Positions 38,901-43,919 of a DNA stretch of 64,000 nucleotides are shown here, one piece after another. Numbering within the stretch: the stretch's first letter is position 1; every line of letters begins with the position of its first letter. The translations under genes were made by a program, and so were the position numbers. Location of the stretch: positions 17,995,019-18,059,018 of the forward strand of contig OZ023208.1 in NCBI GenBank assembly GCA_963995525.1. Reading direction: 5' to 3'. Origin of the DNA: Escarpia spicata. Lineage: Eukaryota; Annelida; Polychaeta; Sabellida; Siboglinidae. Below the pieces are notes generated by a model. It ran no database searches, was not told the origin of the DNA, and worked only from the letters and a program-made list of their open reading frames with translations.

Positions 38901-41900
38901 ATTTTTGGATAATACTATAGGTCTGTTGTGAGTTATGTGTATGCTGTAGTGTAAGACATTTATGCTGAAGGAAAATATTGTTGTGCTGTAGGATAAGACC
39001 ATTATACTTAATACCTGTGTGCCGTAGGTTATGACCTGTGTGCTGTAGGTTAGGACCTGTGTGCTTTAGGTTATGACCTGTATGTTGTACGTTATGACCT
39101 GTGTGCTGTAAGTTATGACCTGTGTGTTGTAGGTTAAGACCTGTGTGCTGTATGTTATGACCTGTGTCCTGTAGGTTATGACCTGTGTGCCGTAGGTTAT
39201 GACCTGTGTGCCGTATGTTATGACCTGTGTGCTGTAGGTTAAGACCTGTGTGCTGTAGGTTAAGACCTGTGTGCTGTAGGTTATGACCTGTATGCTATAT
39301 GTTAAGACCTGTGTGCTGTAGGTTATGACCTGTGTGCTGTAGGTTATGACCTGTGTGCTGTAGGTTATGACCTGTGTGCTGTAGGTTAAGACCTGTGTGC
39401 TGTAGGTTATGACCTGTGTGATGTAGTGTAAGACATTTATGCTTTAGCTTATTACTGTTAACGTACAGCACACGGGTCATAAACTACGTAGTGTAGGTTA
39501 ACACCTTTGTGATGCAGTTTAAGACCTGTGTGATGTTGGTTATAACATATACATGTGATGTCATTTATGACCATTGTGCTGTATGTTACGACCTGTATCT
39601 GTTAATGTATGTCCTTTGTTGGCTATGTGTTGCAGGTAATAAGCTGTTAGTGTAGATTATGACCTGTGTGTTGTAGGTTGGGTTGAAGTGATGCAGGACA
39701 GGCGTTTGTCACATGATGACAACAGGGGTCTGGGCCAGGGCGTTCGTGATAACAAACGCACCCCTAATAAGTTCAGCATACTTGTGGAGAAGCGAAAAAA
39801 CTCTAGCACTGTGAGTAAAACTCTAGCACTGTGAGTAAAACTCTAGCACTGTGAGTAAAACCAACTCATTTTGTAAGTGTTTTACTACATACAATACACA
39901 TGTATCAGCTGTGCATTATTTGTCACACTTGTTAGTTTATTTATATTTATCAGGTAAAAACTTCTTATTATTAGCTTTATAAATAAGTTTATTTATATTT
40001 GTAACTTGTTTTTTACTTATTTATATTTCAACTTATTTATATCTGTCACACATGTATGTATGTGGTTTAAAAAAATTAAACAAAATGATTCATGACCAAC
40101 ATCCACTGTGATTGTGTTTTTTTTAATCCTCTTGTCTCTCCTTTAAGGGGATTGAGAATAGACCCAATGGAATTTTTGAAAACTATTGATACAAGCATTT
40201 TGTTCATAGCTAGAAGAACTGCTGGTTGTATAAATGTTAGCTGCATGAACATGTTTAAAACAACATTGACAAATCGGATGAGTTACACATTGGTATAGAA
40301 ATGTTGCTCACTTAATAAGCGAAAGGATTTCTTGCCTACTTGCCACCTGGGTGTTTTCGTGTGGATGGCAGTCTTGTTCAGTCTTTCCCTGACATTCCCT
40401 ACGGTTGGTTGTTGCAGGCAGGACCCACCAGCAACGTGGGCTTCCCCTCTCTTATATCTCATCTAGCCTCTCTGGAGCTGGTTCATCACATGCACATACT
40501 GCCGGCACGCAAGGCCGGCCCGTCAAGCACACTGCGCCAGAACTACACGGGTCTGACGACACAACTGCCCTGTGATGTCCACCTACTCAACCTGCGCACT
40601 CTGCAATCTACCTCTCAGTCGACACAGGCCGCTCTCCTCCTTCATAGGCACGGTGTCGACTGCGGCTTCCCTACCTACGGCGTAACGTGTCAGTGCAGCA
40701 GTGGCAAGGTGAGACACCCCTCAGGGGTGCCATAGTCTAGAGTAGACCTTGTTAGACATGTGACCTGCCACAAAAAAATGGGTATTAAGTTGCAAAATTT
40801 ATAAATTGAGTTTTGTACATTTTTGGATTCCGCATGTCATCAGATTTAAAATACCTCATTTGTTGAAATATCTTCAGTAGTTTTTAATTTATTGCTAAAA
40901 TTGAAGCAAACGTAAAAAAGCGATGTCTAAAGTAGACCCAGTTAGACATAATGTATTCGTACTATTAAGTGTACAGTACGCTTAAATATTTTAGATGCAA
41001 AAATATGTCAGATTTTGCTTTCCAATAAGTGTGCAAGAGGAACACTAATTTTCTGTGGTTCCTGGGTATAGTCGTTTCAGCAGACGTGACTGGCAAATGA
41101 TTTATGCATCCACATATGAGCAAATGAACACTAGAACACAGTCAAGTCTGATAATTTCAGTGGTCCTTTTGATATTTATTTCATCACTGATCTTTGAATC
41201 TAGTATGACATTGGTAGAAATTAAATTACAGTCAAGGCTGGCATTGGAGATCGCTGTCACGGTGTCAGATGCTGCTAGGTAGGACATGTACACTAGAACA
41301 AATACGGGACACAGCATCCTTTAAATTCATTCATTTGAAGATTCAAGACACACACAACATTTGAAGGTTCACGGTGCCTTTAATTTTACCCAGTCTTTAA
41401 TTTTATCCACAATGTAAAAAAATTAAACGTATGAGAAATTTATTAATAATACCGTGGTACACAAATGTTGAATCAAGTAAAATATACAAAATATGGCCAG
41501 TTATATTGATTAAAGTGAACGATTCATATAGTAATGTCTGACTGTTGCTATGGATATAAGAAACCCGTATTCAGACCTTATTATATCAGTCATGCTGGTA
41601 TTTATTATACTAGTATATAAATATGCATTTTTCCATGTGAGTAAATAAAATTAGAAGTTTGGTATTTTTGAGTTTGAGAATAAAATTAACATTTGCACGT
41701 ATAGATTTTTCTTTTAAGATTTTGGCGTTAAGATAATACACATAGCTCATTGAATTATGCTCATTGGGTTAAACCAAATAATGAAAAACAAAAGAAAGGG
41801 TGTAGTTAAATACAAAAAAAGTGGGATTTGTTTTGGATTTGTACGGGGTGTCACTGTATATTGTAACATGGTGACTAGATCATGTTTTACATATTTATTT

Positions 41901-42290
41901 AATTATTTCTTATAATTTTTTTAACATAAAAAAAAATCTGATTACCTTATTTTTTTTAATTGTATAAATTCATATTTATGACTATTTACTTTTAAAGGCT
42001 GTGTATTTTACACCTATTTATATGTACAAATTGTTTTGTTTTTTTCCTGAAATAATGTGTTCAAAAGTGGGAGTTCTGCCATCATGAGGAGAGAGGGAAG
42101 GTGTGGGTGTTTATTTACCTTGATTTGTCTGCAGGTGAACCTGGCGAAGTTGTTCAGTGCCATGAAGATACTGAAGGCATCATCTACGTCACTCACACTT
42201 ACCAGTGATGGGGCAGAACTGTCTGAAGCTTTACAATTAGTAGACGTTCCTCAGATGGAGATACGGGCCTACAAACTAAAGCTGACATAG
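8867..42290 (+). CDS. MAN2A: Golgi alpha-mannosidase II (GH38), complete, 22 coding exons
   Basis: Type II membrane enzyme of the medial Golgi that removes the alpha-1,3- and alpha-1,6-linked mannoses from GlcNAc-Man5-GlcNAc2, committing N-glycans to complex forms. The 22 exons join without a phase break into 1153 residues (human MAN2A1 is 1144). Order: short cytosolic tail, transmembrane anchor (about 8-26), stem with heptad-like helix (45-85), GH38 catalytic domain starting near 170, then the three-helix and C-terminal beta domains. Key residues fit Drosophila GMII: zinc ligands H180 and D182 in PHSHNDPG, nucleophile D294 in AIDPFGHSP, acid/base D431 in GDDFRY and H573 in QHHDGITGT; the spacing D182-D294 (112) and D294-D431 (137) matches GMII exactly. 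Tandem arrays overlap several of its splice junctions. Human has two paralogues (MAN2A1, MAN2A2); I cannot say which is closer. Exon ends are inferred. Confidence 0.96.
9100..13600. other. MAN2A intron 1, 5' half
   Basis: AT-rich and without recognisable exons. It holds (TA)n tracts near 10359 and 11742, a purine-poor CA-rich patch near 13080-13150 and the palindromic element at 10636-10800. Short open frames here have no family signature. Confidence 0.5.
10636..10800. repeat. Imperfect palindrome / MITE-like inverted repeat
   Basis: gagttattgccgtttgaaca near 10640 is matched by its reverse complement near 10728-10745, and cgaatgctcaaccttgca near 10663 by tgcaagtgtgagcattcg near 10770. The arms are about 50 bases with one or two mismatches per block. 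Confidence 0.6.
13620..14160 (+). mobile_element. Decayed LINE fragments (two partial copies)
   Basis: Two stretches near 13625-13760 and 13850-13960 both contain a gaaattaaaataaat block followed by a taatcc/ccaatactggaatat block, reading like the degraded C-P-K-E ... V-x-P-x-x-E-Y segment of Jockey/CR1-type reverse transcriptases. They carry many stops. Confidence 0.35.
15052..16195. mobile_element. hAT-type DNA transposon remnant with 8-bp target duplication
   Basis: It begins CAGTGGTTCTCAACCTTT and ends GGGGTTAAGAACCACTG, the classic hAT terminal inverted repeat. An exact 8-base direct repeat TACTATGT flanks it (15044-15051 and 16196-16203). The internal 1.1 kb has only short scraps of coding potential (for example near 15600-15720), so it is non-autonomous. 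It lies in MAN2A intron 1. Confidence 0.88.
16565..16662. repeat. 23-bp tandem repeat, about 4 copies
   Basis: The unit tgttatatatgattgatcc plus aatt is repeated four times with one T-to-G variant. It is intronic, about 690 bases before exon 2. Confidence 0.85.
17351..17629 (+). CDS. MAN2A: MAN2A exon 2: stem region
   Basis: Residues 43-135. It starts [17 protein letters not shown], a heptad-like helix equivalent to the KIDHLERLL stem of human MAN2A1, followed by a Pro/Ser-rich linker. The acceptor is TTATTTCAG and the donor CAC-GTGAGC, both phase 0. Homology is weak here, as usual for the stem, so the exon rests on splice sites, phase and position. Confidence 0.85.
17640..18490. other. MAN2A intron 2, unique 5' part
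   Basis: AT-rich with poly-T and poly-A runs (17867-17925) and a strongly pyrimidine-rich tract at about 18060-18250. No exon is recognised. Confidence 0.5.
18491..21223. repeat. 63-bp minisatellite containing the exon 3 splice acceptor (about 43 copies)
   Basis: The unit is 63 bp and highly uniform. Each includes tttgtag-GTGCTGGATGTG, which is the 3' splice site of exon 3 and its first 21 bases; the last copy is the real exon 3. The first acceptor copy is at 18540-18542 and the last at 21201-21203, exactly 42 x 63 bases plus one 15-base insertion near 19840. Variants are tAtgac/tCtgac and cgTtgac/cgCtgac. Since 63 is divisible by three, several frames stay open through the array, which explains very long frames on both strands. 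Confidence 0.97.
21204..21348 (+). CDS. MAN2A: MAN2A exon 3: start of catalytic domain, zinc ligands
   Basis: Residues 136-184 ([12 protein letters not shown], then [12 protein letters not shown] across the junction). H180 and D182 are the first two zinc ligands. The donor is CCAG-GTACTG, phase 1. Its acceptor is the last of 43 near-identical copies. Confidence 0.93.
21340..21545. repeat. CA-rich tandem repeat including the exon 3 donor
   Basis: Blocks resembling cgacccaggtactgaatcat recur as acccagatactgcaccacaa near 21396 and gacccagatactgcaccata near 21447, each followed by CA-rich sequence. The first copy straddles the exon 3 splice donor. It ends in a (CA)n run. Confidence 0.65.
22118..22289 (+). 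CDS. MAN2A: MAN2A exon 4
   Basis: Residues 184-241: [10 protein letters not shown], then [18 protein letters not shown], matching the WLKTF and FIWSEISYL region of human MAN2A1. It enters in phase 1 and leaves in phase 2 at GTAAGT. Confidence 0.95.
22300..23340. other. MAN2A intron 4
   Basis: Very AT-rich. The segment 22330-22600 resembles the 3' untranslated part of a retroelement (poly-T start, taataaaactttaact) but no coding remnant is visible. Nothing else is recognised. Confidence 0.45.
23362..23489 (+). CDS. MAN2A: MAN2A exon 5
   Basis: Residues 241-284: [19 protein letters not shown], a GH38 signature, then the [10 protein letters not shown] helix. The donor is CTTG-GTGAGT, phase 1. 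Confidence 0.95.
23500..25300. repeat. 35-bp minisatellite directly after the exon 5 donor (about 50 copies)
   Basis: Units such as acaacctgtgcgttagaact plus ggtctgatgcggagt start within 20 bases of the exon 5 donor. Compare exon/intron gGAACTtGGTgagtc-x-ctACAACCTGTACG with the unit aGAACTGGTctgatg...tACAACCTGTGCG: the unit may derive from the junction, although its GT is no longer a strong donor. Several compound variants (extra gcacagtctaat) occur near 24405 and 24555. Confidence 0.9.
25650..25823 (+). CDS. MAN2A: MAN2A exon 6: catalytic nucleophile
   Basis: Residues 284-342. [17 protein letters not shown] contains the nucleophile and zinc ligand D294; [12 protein letters not shown] and [10 protein letters not shown] follow. 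The acceptor is TTGTAG and the donor GTAAAT, phases 1 and 1. Confidence 0.96.
25900..26094. other. MAN2A intron 6, unique part
   Basis: AT-rich; nothing recognised. Confidence 0.4.
26095..26735. mobile_element. Long foldback element in MAN2A intron 6
   Basis: Arms of about 270-300 bases face each other across a centre near 26420. Pairs include gttaacactgaacatatctt against aagatatgttacgtattaac, ccatggcaatgaacg against cgttcattgtcatgg, and ctgtcagataaggtggtttt against aaaacctccttatctgacag. Divergence between the arms is moderate. In the pre-mRNA this would fold into a long hairpin. Confidence 0.85.
26870..27240. repeat. Dispersed repeat, copy 2 (partner at 4205-4640)
   Basis: Shares ordered blocks with 4205-4640 in the same orientation (cgcacagacgcagaagatag, gtccgtaaatt, and tccctgaatatttggcgcct followed by gaggaggaaaacatta). 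The family is unknown. Confidence 0.45.
27347..27533 (+). CDS. MAN2A: MAN2A exon 7
   Basis: Residues 342-404. [18 protein letters not shown] then [12 protein letters not shown], nearly identical to human MAN2A1. The donor is GAG-AG-GTCAGT, phase 2. Confidence 0.96.
27640..28305. repeat. Short-unit tandem repeat (catccaacacca type) before exon 8
   Basis: The unit actcatccaacacca (15 bp) and variants recur through about 660 bases, most regular at 28060-28300, right up to the exon 8 acceptor region. It is pyrimidine-rich on the plus strand and codes for nothing; the open frames through it are a by-product of composition. Confidence 0.85.
28319..28496 (+). CDS. MAN2A: MAN2A exon 8: acid/base residue
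   Basis: Residues 404-463. [18 protein letters not shown] contains acid/base D431; LFDYMNS follows. The acceptor is GATGCAG and the donor GAG-GTAAGG, phase 0 at the end. Confidence 0.95.
28616..28980. mobile_element. Retroelement-like insertion with hairpin and hammerhead-like core
   Basis: catgaagttcaaactcactt (28686) pairs with aagtgagtttgaacttcat near 28754. Between the arms lies CTGATGG, a 7-bp stem (GACTGCC / GGTGGTC) and CGAGAC, one base each away from the CTGATGA and CGAAAC boxes of hammerhead ribozymes found in Penelope-like elements. The 3' side ends in an aaataaac-ttcttcttc tail. Confidence 0.4.
29165..29367 (+). CDS. MAN2A: MAN2A exon 9
   Basis: Residues 464-531. [13 protein letters not shown], then [18 protein letters not shown] and TSRPFYKRL, strongly conserved substrate-binding loops of GMII. 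It enters in phase 0 and leaves in phase 2 (AG-GTAAAA). Confidence 0.96.
29885..30180 (-). mobile_element. LINE 3' fragment in MAN2A intron 9
   Basis: The minus strand reads [20 protein letters not shown] then [18 protein letters not shown], the usual extreme C-terminus of CR1/Jockey-type LINE proteins (R-A-F/V ... W/LNSLP ... F+ ... LK+YLF). It abuts the exon 10 acceptor region, so the polypyrimidine tract is partly element-derived. Confidence 0.7.
30197..30376 (+). CDS. MAN2A: MAN2A exon 10: zinc-ligand histidine
   Basis: Residues 531-591. [17 protein letters not shown] contains zinc ligand H573. The donor is AGAA-GTGAGT, phase 2. Confidence 0.95.
30404..30776. mobile_element. MITE family A, copy 1 (MAN2A intron 10)
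   Basis: Ends are TTCGTTCTATTAA and TTAATAGAACGAA with TA on both sides, as for Tc1/mariner-type MITEs. It shares most of its 373 bp with 40956-41302. Confidence 0.85.
31234..31348 (+). CDS. MAN2A: MAN2A exon 11
   Basis: Residues 591-629: [20 protein letters not shown] in the helical domain. The acceptor is ATTACAG; it leaves in phase 0 (GTG-GTGAGT). Confidence 0.9.
31500..31655. repeat. Degenerate short tandem repeat before exon 12
   Basis: gtgatacaccactgtgat-type blocks recur six or seven times up to the exon 12 acceptor. The unit does not include the AG or exon bases. Confidence 0.65.
31662..31732 (+). CDS. MAN2A: MAN2A exon 12
   Basis: Residues 630-653, a short exon coding a variable linker ([19 protein letters not shown]). 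Homology is weak; it is supported by TTGTAG and GTAAGT sites and by phase (0 in, 2 out) between two certain exons. Confidence 0.82.
31740..32160. other. MAN2A intron 12
   Basis: Contains two copies of a block resembling tttcctgaaaatttagattctacagaag / tttcctgaggatttagatccttcagagg about 66 bases apart (near 32025 and 32090). No exon is seen. Confidence 0.5.
32165..32330 (+). CDS. MAN2A: MAN2A exon 13
   Basis: Residues 653-708. [20 protein letters not shown] matches the VVYNPLEQDR...V-x-VYV start of the C-terminal beta region; [18 protein letters not shown] follows. The acceptor is GTTGCAG and the donor AAG-GTGTGT. Confidence 0.93.
32510..32652 (+). CDS. MAN2A: MAN2A exon 14
   Basis: Residues 709-756. 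[17 protein letters not shown] matches ISFRAHIPPLGLKVYKI of human MAN2A1. It ends CTCAGA-GTAAGT, phase 2. This donor is the founder copy of the 36-bp array that follows. Confidence 0.93.
32641..35190. repeat. 36-bp minisatellite containing the exon 14 donor (about 70 copies)
   Basis: The unit is taagtactgcacaccacact plus acacttagacacatag. The first copy starts in exon 14 itself (tttagactcaGA-GTAAGTACTGC), so the unit straddles the 5' splice site and almost every copy keeps GTAAGTA or GTAAATA. Subarrays with deletions (gacacagtaaatac) recur every few hundred bases near 33290, 33680, 34085, 34265 and 34505. Cysteine-rich minus-strand frames here are by-products. Confidence 0.95.
35190..35340. 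repeat. gatgtgacacagatgat-type repeat before exon 15
   Basis: A roughly 17-bp degenerate unit repeats about eight times, replacing most of the usual polypyrimidine tract; only tgttgtttcag remains next to exon 15. Confidence 0.7.
35347..35446 (+). CDS. MAN2A: MAN2A exon 15
   Basis: Residues 756-789: [19 protein letters not shown] then [13 protein letters not shown], matching the TIKNM ... LENSFVLLRFDQTGLM segment of human MAN2A1. The donor is GAT-GTAAGT, phase 0. Confidence 0.93.
35776..35898 (+). CDS. MAN2A: MAN2A exon 16
   Basis: Residues 790-830. [18 protein letters not shown] then LPDGAAK, matching [20 protein letters not shown] of human MAN2A1. The donor is AAG-GTAGAC, phase 0. Confidence 0.94.
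36000..36405. repeat. 37-bp minisatellite containing the exon 17 acceptor, part 1
   Basis: Units like ccactagcctattattatct plus tgtgtttatctttgtag. They match the exon 17 junction tttgtag-CCACTGGCTTATAATCATCC. About eight copies, increasingly diverged toward the 5' side; split from part 2 by LINE insertions. Confidence 0.88.
36410..36800 (-). mobile_element. LINE C-terminal fragment (minus strand)
   Basis: The minus strand reads [18 protein letters not shown], then, after a frame break, [20 protein letters not shown] and [13 protein letters not shown]. This is the typical C-terminus of non-LTR retrotransposons (GHVxRM ... GRPRKRW). Frameshifted and dead. Confidence 0.75.
36900..37395 (+). mobile_element. 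LINE reverse transcriptase N-terminal fragment
   Basis: The plus strand reads [40 protein letters not shown], then a stop, then [21 protein letters not shown] motifs 0-3 of a LINE with stops. It points opposite to the adjoining fragment and together they split the 37-bp array. Confidence 0.8.
37390..37524. repeat. 37-bp minisatellite containing the exon 17 acceptor, part 2
   Basis: Continues the array of 36000-36405 for three more units (cctattattatcccgtgttt ...), ending in the real exon 17 acceptor at 37498-37500 and the first 24 bases of the exon. Confidence 0.88.
37501..37612 (+). CDS. MAN2A: MAN2A exon 17
   Basis: Residues 831-868: [20 protein letters not shown] then [10 protein letters not shown], matching PPFVRVTHGRIYSEV ... 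VRLYHIQG of human MAN2A1. Phase 0 in, phase 1 out (CCTG-GTGAGT). Confidence 0.92.
38040..38176 (+). CDS. MAN2A: MAN2A exon 18
   Basis: Residues 868-913: [20 protein letters not shown] then FYTDLNGFQ, nearly invariant in the family. The acceptor is TTCATAG and the donor CAG-GTATTC. Confidence 0.95.
38285..38600. repeat. Duplicated segment, intron 18 copy
   Basis: Shares long ordered identity with 42590-42915 (ttcttgtttctttcaagaaa, caagtttgtatatatgtt, gatattccgtcct, ggacatgtaca). Part of the shared sequence is the 3' half of the MITE at 42336-42684, the rest its downstream flank. Confidence 0.8.
38646..38787 (+). CDS. MAN2A: MAN2A exon 19
   Basis: Residues 914-961: [20 protein letters not shown] then [15 protein letters not shown], matching MTLSKLPLQANVYPMTTMAY of human MAN2A1. 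Donor ACAG-GTAAGT, phase 1. Confidence 0.95.
39000..39680. repeat. 21-bp minisatellite containing the exon 20 acceptor (about 20 or more copies)
   Basis: The unit ttatgacctgtgtgctgtagg is most regular at 39000-39430 and decays to 39670, where the last copy tatgacctgtgtgttgtag-GTTGGG is the real exon 20 acceptor. Each unit therefore carries an AG-GTT acceptor-like end. Confidence 0.9.
39677..39810 (+). CDS. MAN2A: MAN2A exon 20
   Basis: Residues 961-1005: [20 protein letters not shown] then [10 protein letters not shown], matching IEVIMDRRLMQDDNRGLEQG of human MAN2A1. The donor GCACT-GTGAGT is the first of three tandem copies. Confidence 0.94.
39797..39862 (+). repeat. 20-bp triplication of the exon 20 splice donor
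   Basis: ctctagcactgtgagtaaaa occurs three times in perfect tandem from 39801. The first copy contains the last ten exon bases and the donor; the other two duplicate both. Confidence 0.97.
39863..40410. other. MAN2A intron 20
   Basis: AT-rich; no exon or repeat family recognised. Confidence 0.4.
40418..40708 (+). CDS. MAN2A: MAN2A exon 21
   Basis: Residues 1006-1102, the largest exon: [28 protein letters not shown] and [14 protein letters not shown] match the corresponding C-terminal segments of human MAN2A1. The acceptor is GTTGCAG and the donor AAG-GTGAGA; phase 0 at both ends. Confidence 0.94.
40956..41302. mobile_element. MITE family A, copy 2 (MAN2A intron 21)
   Basis: Same family as 30404-30776, same orientation, TA at both ends; terminal repeats TTCGTACTATTAAGTGTACA and its diverged complement. 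Internal similarity covers nearly the whole element. Confidence 0.85.
41320..42130. other. MAN2A intron 21, remainder
   Basis: AT-rich with homopolymer runs; nothing recognised. Confidence 0.4.
42135..42290 (+). CDS. MAN2A: MAN2A exon 22 (terminal, stop TAG)
   Basis: Residues 1103-1153 and stop. [20 protein letters not shown] ends in [12 protein letters not shown], matching the L-x-PMEISTFRIQLR end of human MAN2A1. Acceptor GTCTGCAG. Confidence 0.94.
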   Translation: MNLAKLFSAMKILKASSTSLTLTSDGAELSEALQLVDVPQMEIRAYKLKLT

Positions 42291-42335
42291 GATGCTCACT
42301 TGAGAATCTCTGGCACTCTGTGATTTAGAAACCTG

Positions 42336-42684
42336 AAGGCCTGTTTATATGACAGATTAATTATCTGATTGTCAATAATGTTCACTTTTGTAATGTCAAT
42401 CCATTTTAGGCAATGTGTAATCAGGTTACTTCTGATGACGACACTAGACTAGCTACGGCCTATGCCTGTATTATTATGTCAGCAAAGCCAAAACCTCTAC
42501 TTTGTAAAAATGCACTCTTCTACCTCATGCCACGCTACTTTAAAGTAATTATGTAATGGTTTGTAGGCGTGGCTAACATATCTCGAACAGTGCCTATTGA
42601 ATGTGTAATTTCTTGTTTCTTTCAAGAAACGATGTGTTCAGTTGGTCGGAATCACGCAATTATTCGCTCATGTAAACAGGCCTT
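42336..42684. mobile_element. MITE family B in the MAN2A 3' region
   Basis: Ends AAGGCCTGTTTATATGA and, inverted, TCATGTAAACAGGCCTT give a 17-bp terminal repeat with one mismatch. It probably lies in the 3' untranslated region. No clear target duplication is visible. Confidence 0.7.
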
Positions 42685-42915
42685 TAGCATCAACCCTTGT
42701 ACAAATATTCAAGTTTGTATATATGTTGATATTCCGTCCTAAGAATTTCATGTTTTGAATTTGGATGTAATATCAAGAATTATATTTCTGTTATTGTTTT
42801 GGAAATGTACGTTAGTTGTGGATATGTACGTGGACATGTACAATTATTTCTTGCGTTAAGTTTGCTGGTACAAAATGTAAGTCTGTATATTGTGTACATA
42901 CACTGCTGTATGCAT
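42590..42915. repeat. Duplicated segment, 3' flank copy
   Basis: Partner of 38285-38600. The shared block starts inside MITE family B and runs about 230 bases past its right end. Confidence 0.8.
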
Positions 42916-43000
42916 CATGTACATTATGGGGAGATGATCGAAAAATGTAAATATTCTATATACGTGATACAGTCAGATTAGTCTTTTAAGAAGCACAACT

Positions 43001-43006
43001 AATAAA
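43001..43006 (+). promoter_or_regulatory. Candidate MAN2A polyadenylation signal
   Basis: First AATAAA downstream of the stop codon on the plus strand, about 710 bases after it, followed by an A-rich and T-rich stretch. Confidence 0.4.
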
Positions 43007-43254
43007 AAAAAATGTTTTTTATCTGCCACTCGATTGACATTCCACCGATGACCCTAAAGAACATTTCTCAACAAAACTGTGGGTCATCAGTTTAACGATG
43101 AAGCATTAGTATATAATCCTTTATTCAGTGGTGTTCAATTTGTAAACTCCACTGTGAACCTGAGGGTAGATCTCAAATGTTAACTGTTTTCCAACTTAAA
43201 ATTACTGACCTAGAAAATAATTGTTGACATTCCAGGCAGAGAACAAATGTGTAC

Positions 43255-43470
43255 ATGTAGACATTGTACTGCAGACAGTCTGTGCCTGTGTACATTGTAC
43301 TGTAGGCAGTCTGTGCCAGTGGACATTGTACTGCAGACAGTCTGTGCCTGTGTACATTGTACTGTAGGCAGTCTGTGCCATTGGACATTGTACTGCAGAC
43401 AGTCTAAACCTGTGTACATTCTACTGTGGGCAGACTGTGCATGTTGACACTGTACTGACAACAGTCTGTG
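43255..43470. repeat. 31-bp tandem repeat, about 7 copies
   Basis: The unit acattgtactgcagacagtc plus tgtgcctgtgt alternates with a tgtaggc / gtgccagtgg variant, giving a dimeric 62-bp pattern. Confidence 0.85.
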
Positions 43471-43519
43471 CTTGTCCTGCAAGTATGTGCTTCATTATTG
43501 TGATAATGACATGTGAATA

Positions 43520-43915
43520 GTAGAAGACGTCAAAGCAAGGATACAAAAAGCAAGAGTGGCATTTCTCATTTTGAGAAACATTTGGAAGGCAAAACAAATC
43601 AAGCTTAACACCGAATTGAGGATATTCAATTCAAATGTCAAGGCTACACTATGGGAATGGATCAATCAACTACCAATAGAAAACAAACTAAAGAAAAGAA
43701 AATGGAGGTGGTTGGGACATACACTGAGGAAACCTGCAACAAACATCTCACGACGAGCAATTACATGGAACTCCCCAGGGAAGATAAGAAGGCTGAGAAA
43801 CACCTAACAGATGGGAAAAACCTGGAAAGAAATTGAGAAAATGGCATAAAACCGACAACAGTGGAGGACCATGGTCGATGGCCTATGCTTCCAGCGAGCA
43901 AACAGGCCTAACTAA
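43520..43915 (+). mobile_element. LINE C-terminal fragment, internally deleted
   Basis: Reads [53 protein letters not shown], then a frame break and WRTMVDGLCFQRANRPN. It is homologous to the C-terminal part of the LINE at 62999-64000 ([11 protein letters not shown] ... NIWSSK ... [11 protein letters not shown] ... [11 protein letters not shown]) but lacks about 50 residues. Confidence 0.85.
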
Positions 43916-43919
43916 GTCA

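Noticed and set aside
40092..40298. 68-codon plus-strand frame in intron 20
   Set aside because: No splice sites in a matching phase, no homology with the mannosidase, surrounded by AT-rich intron.
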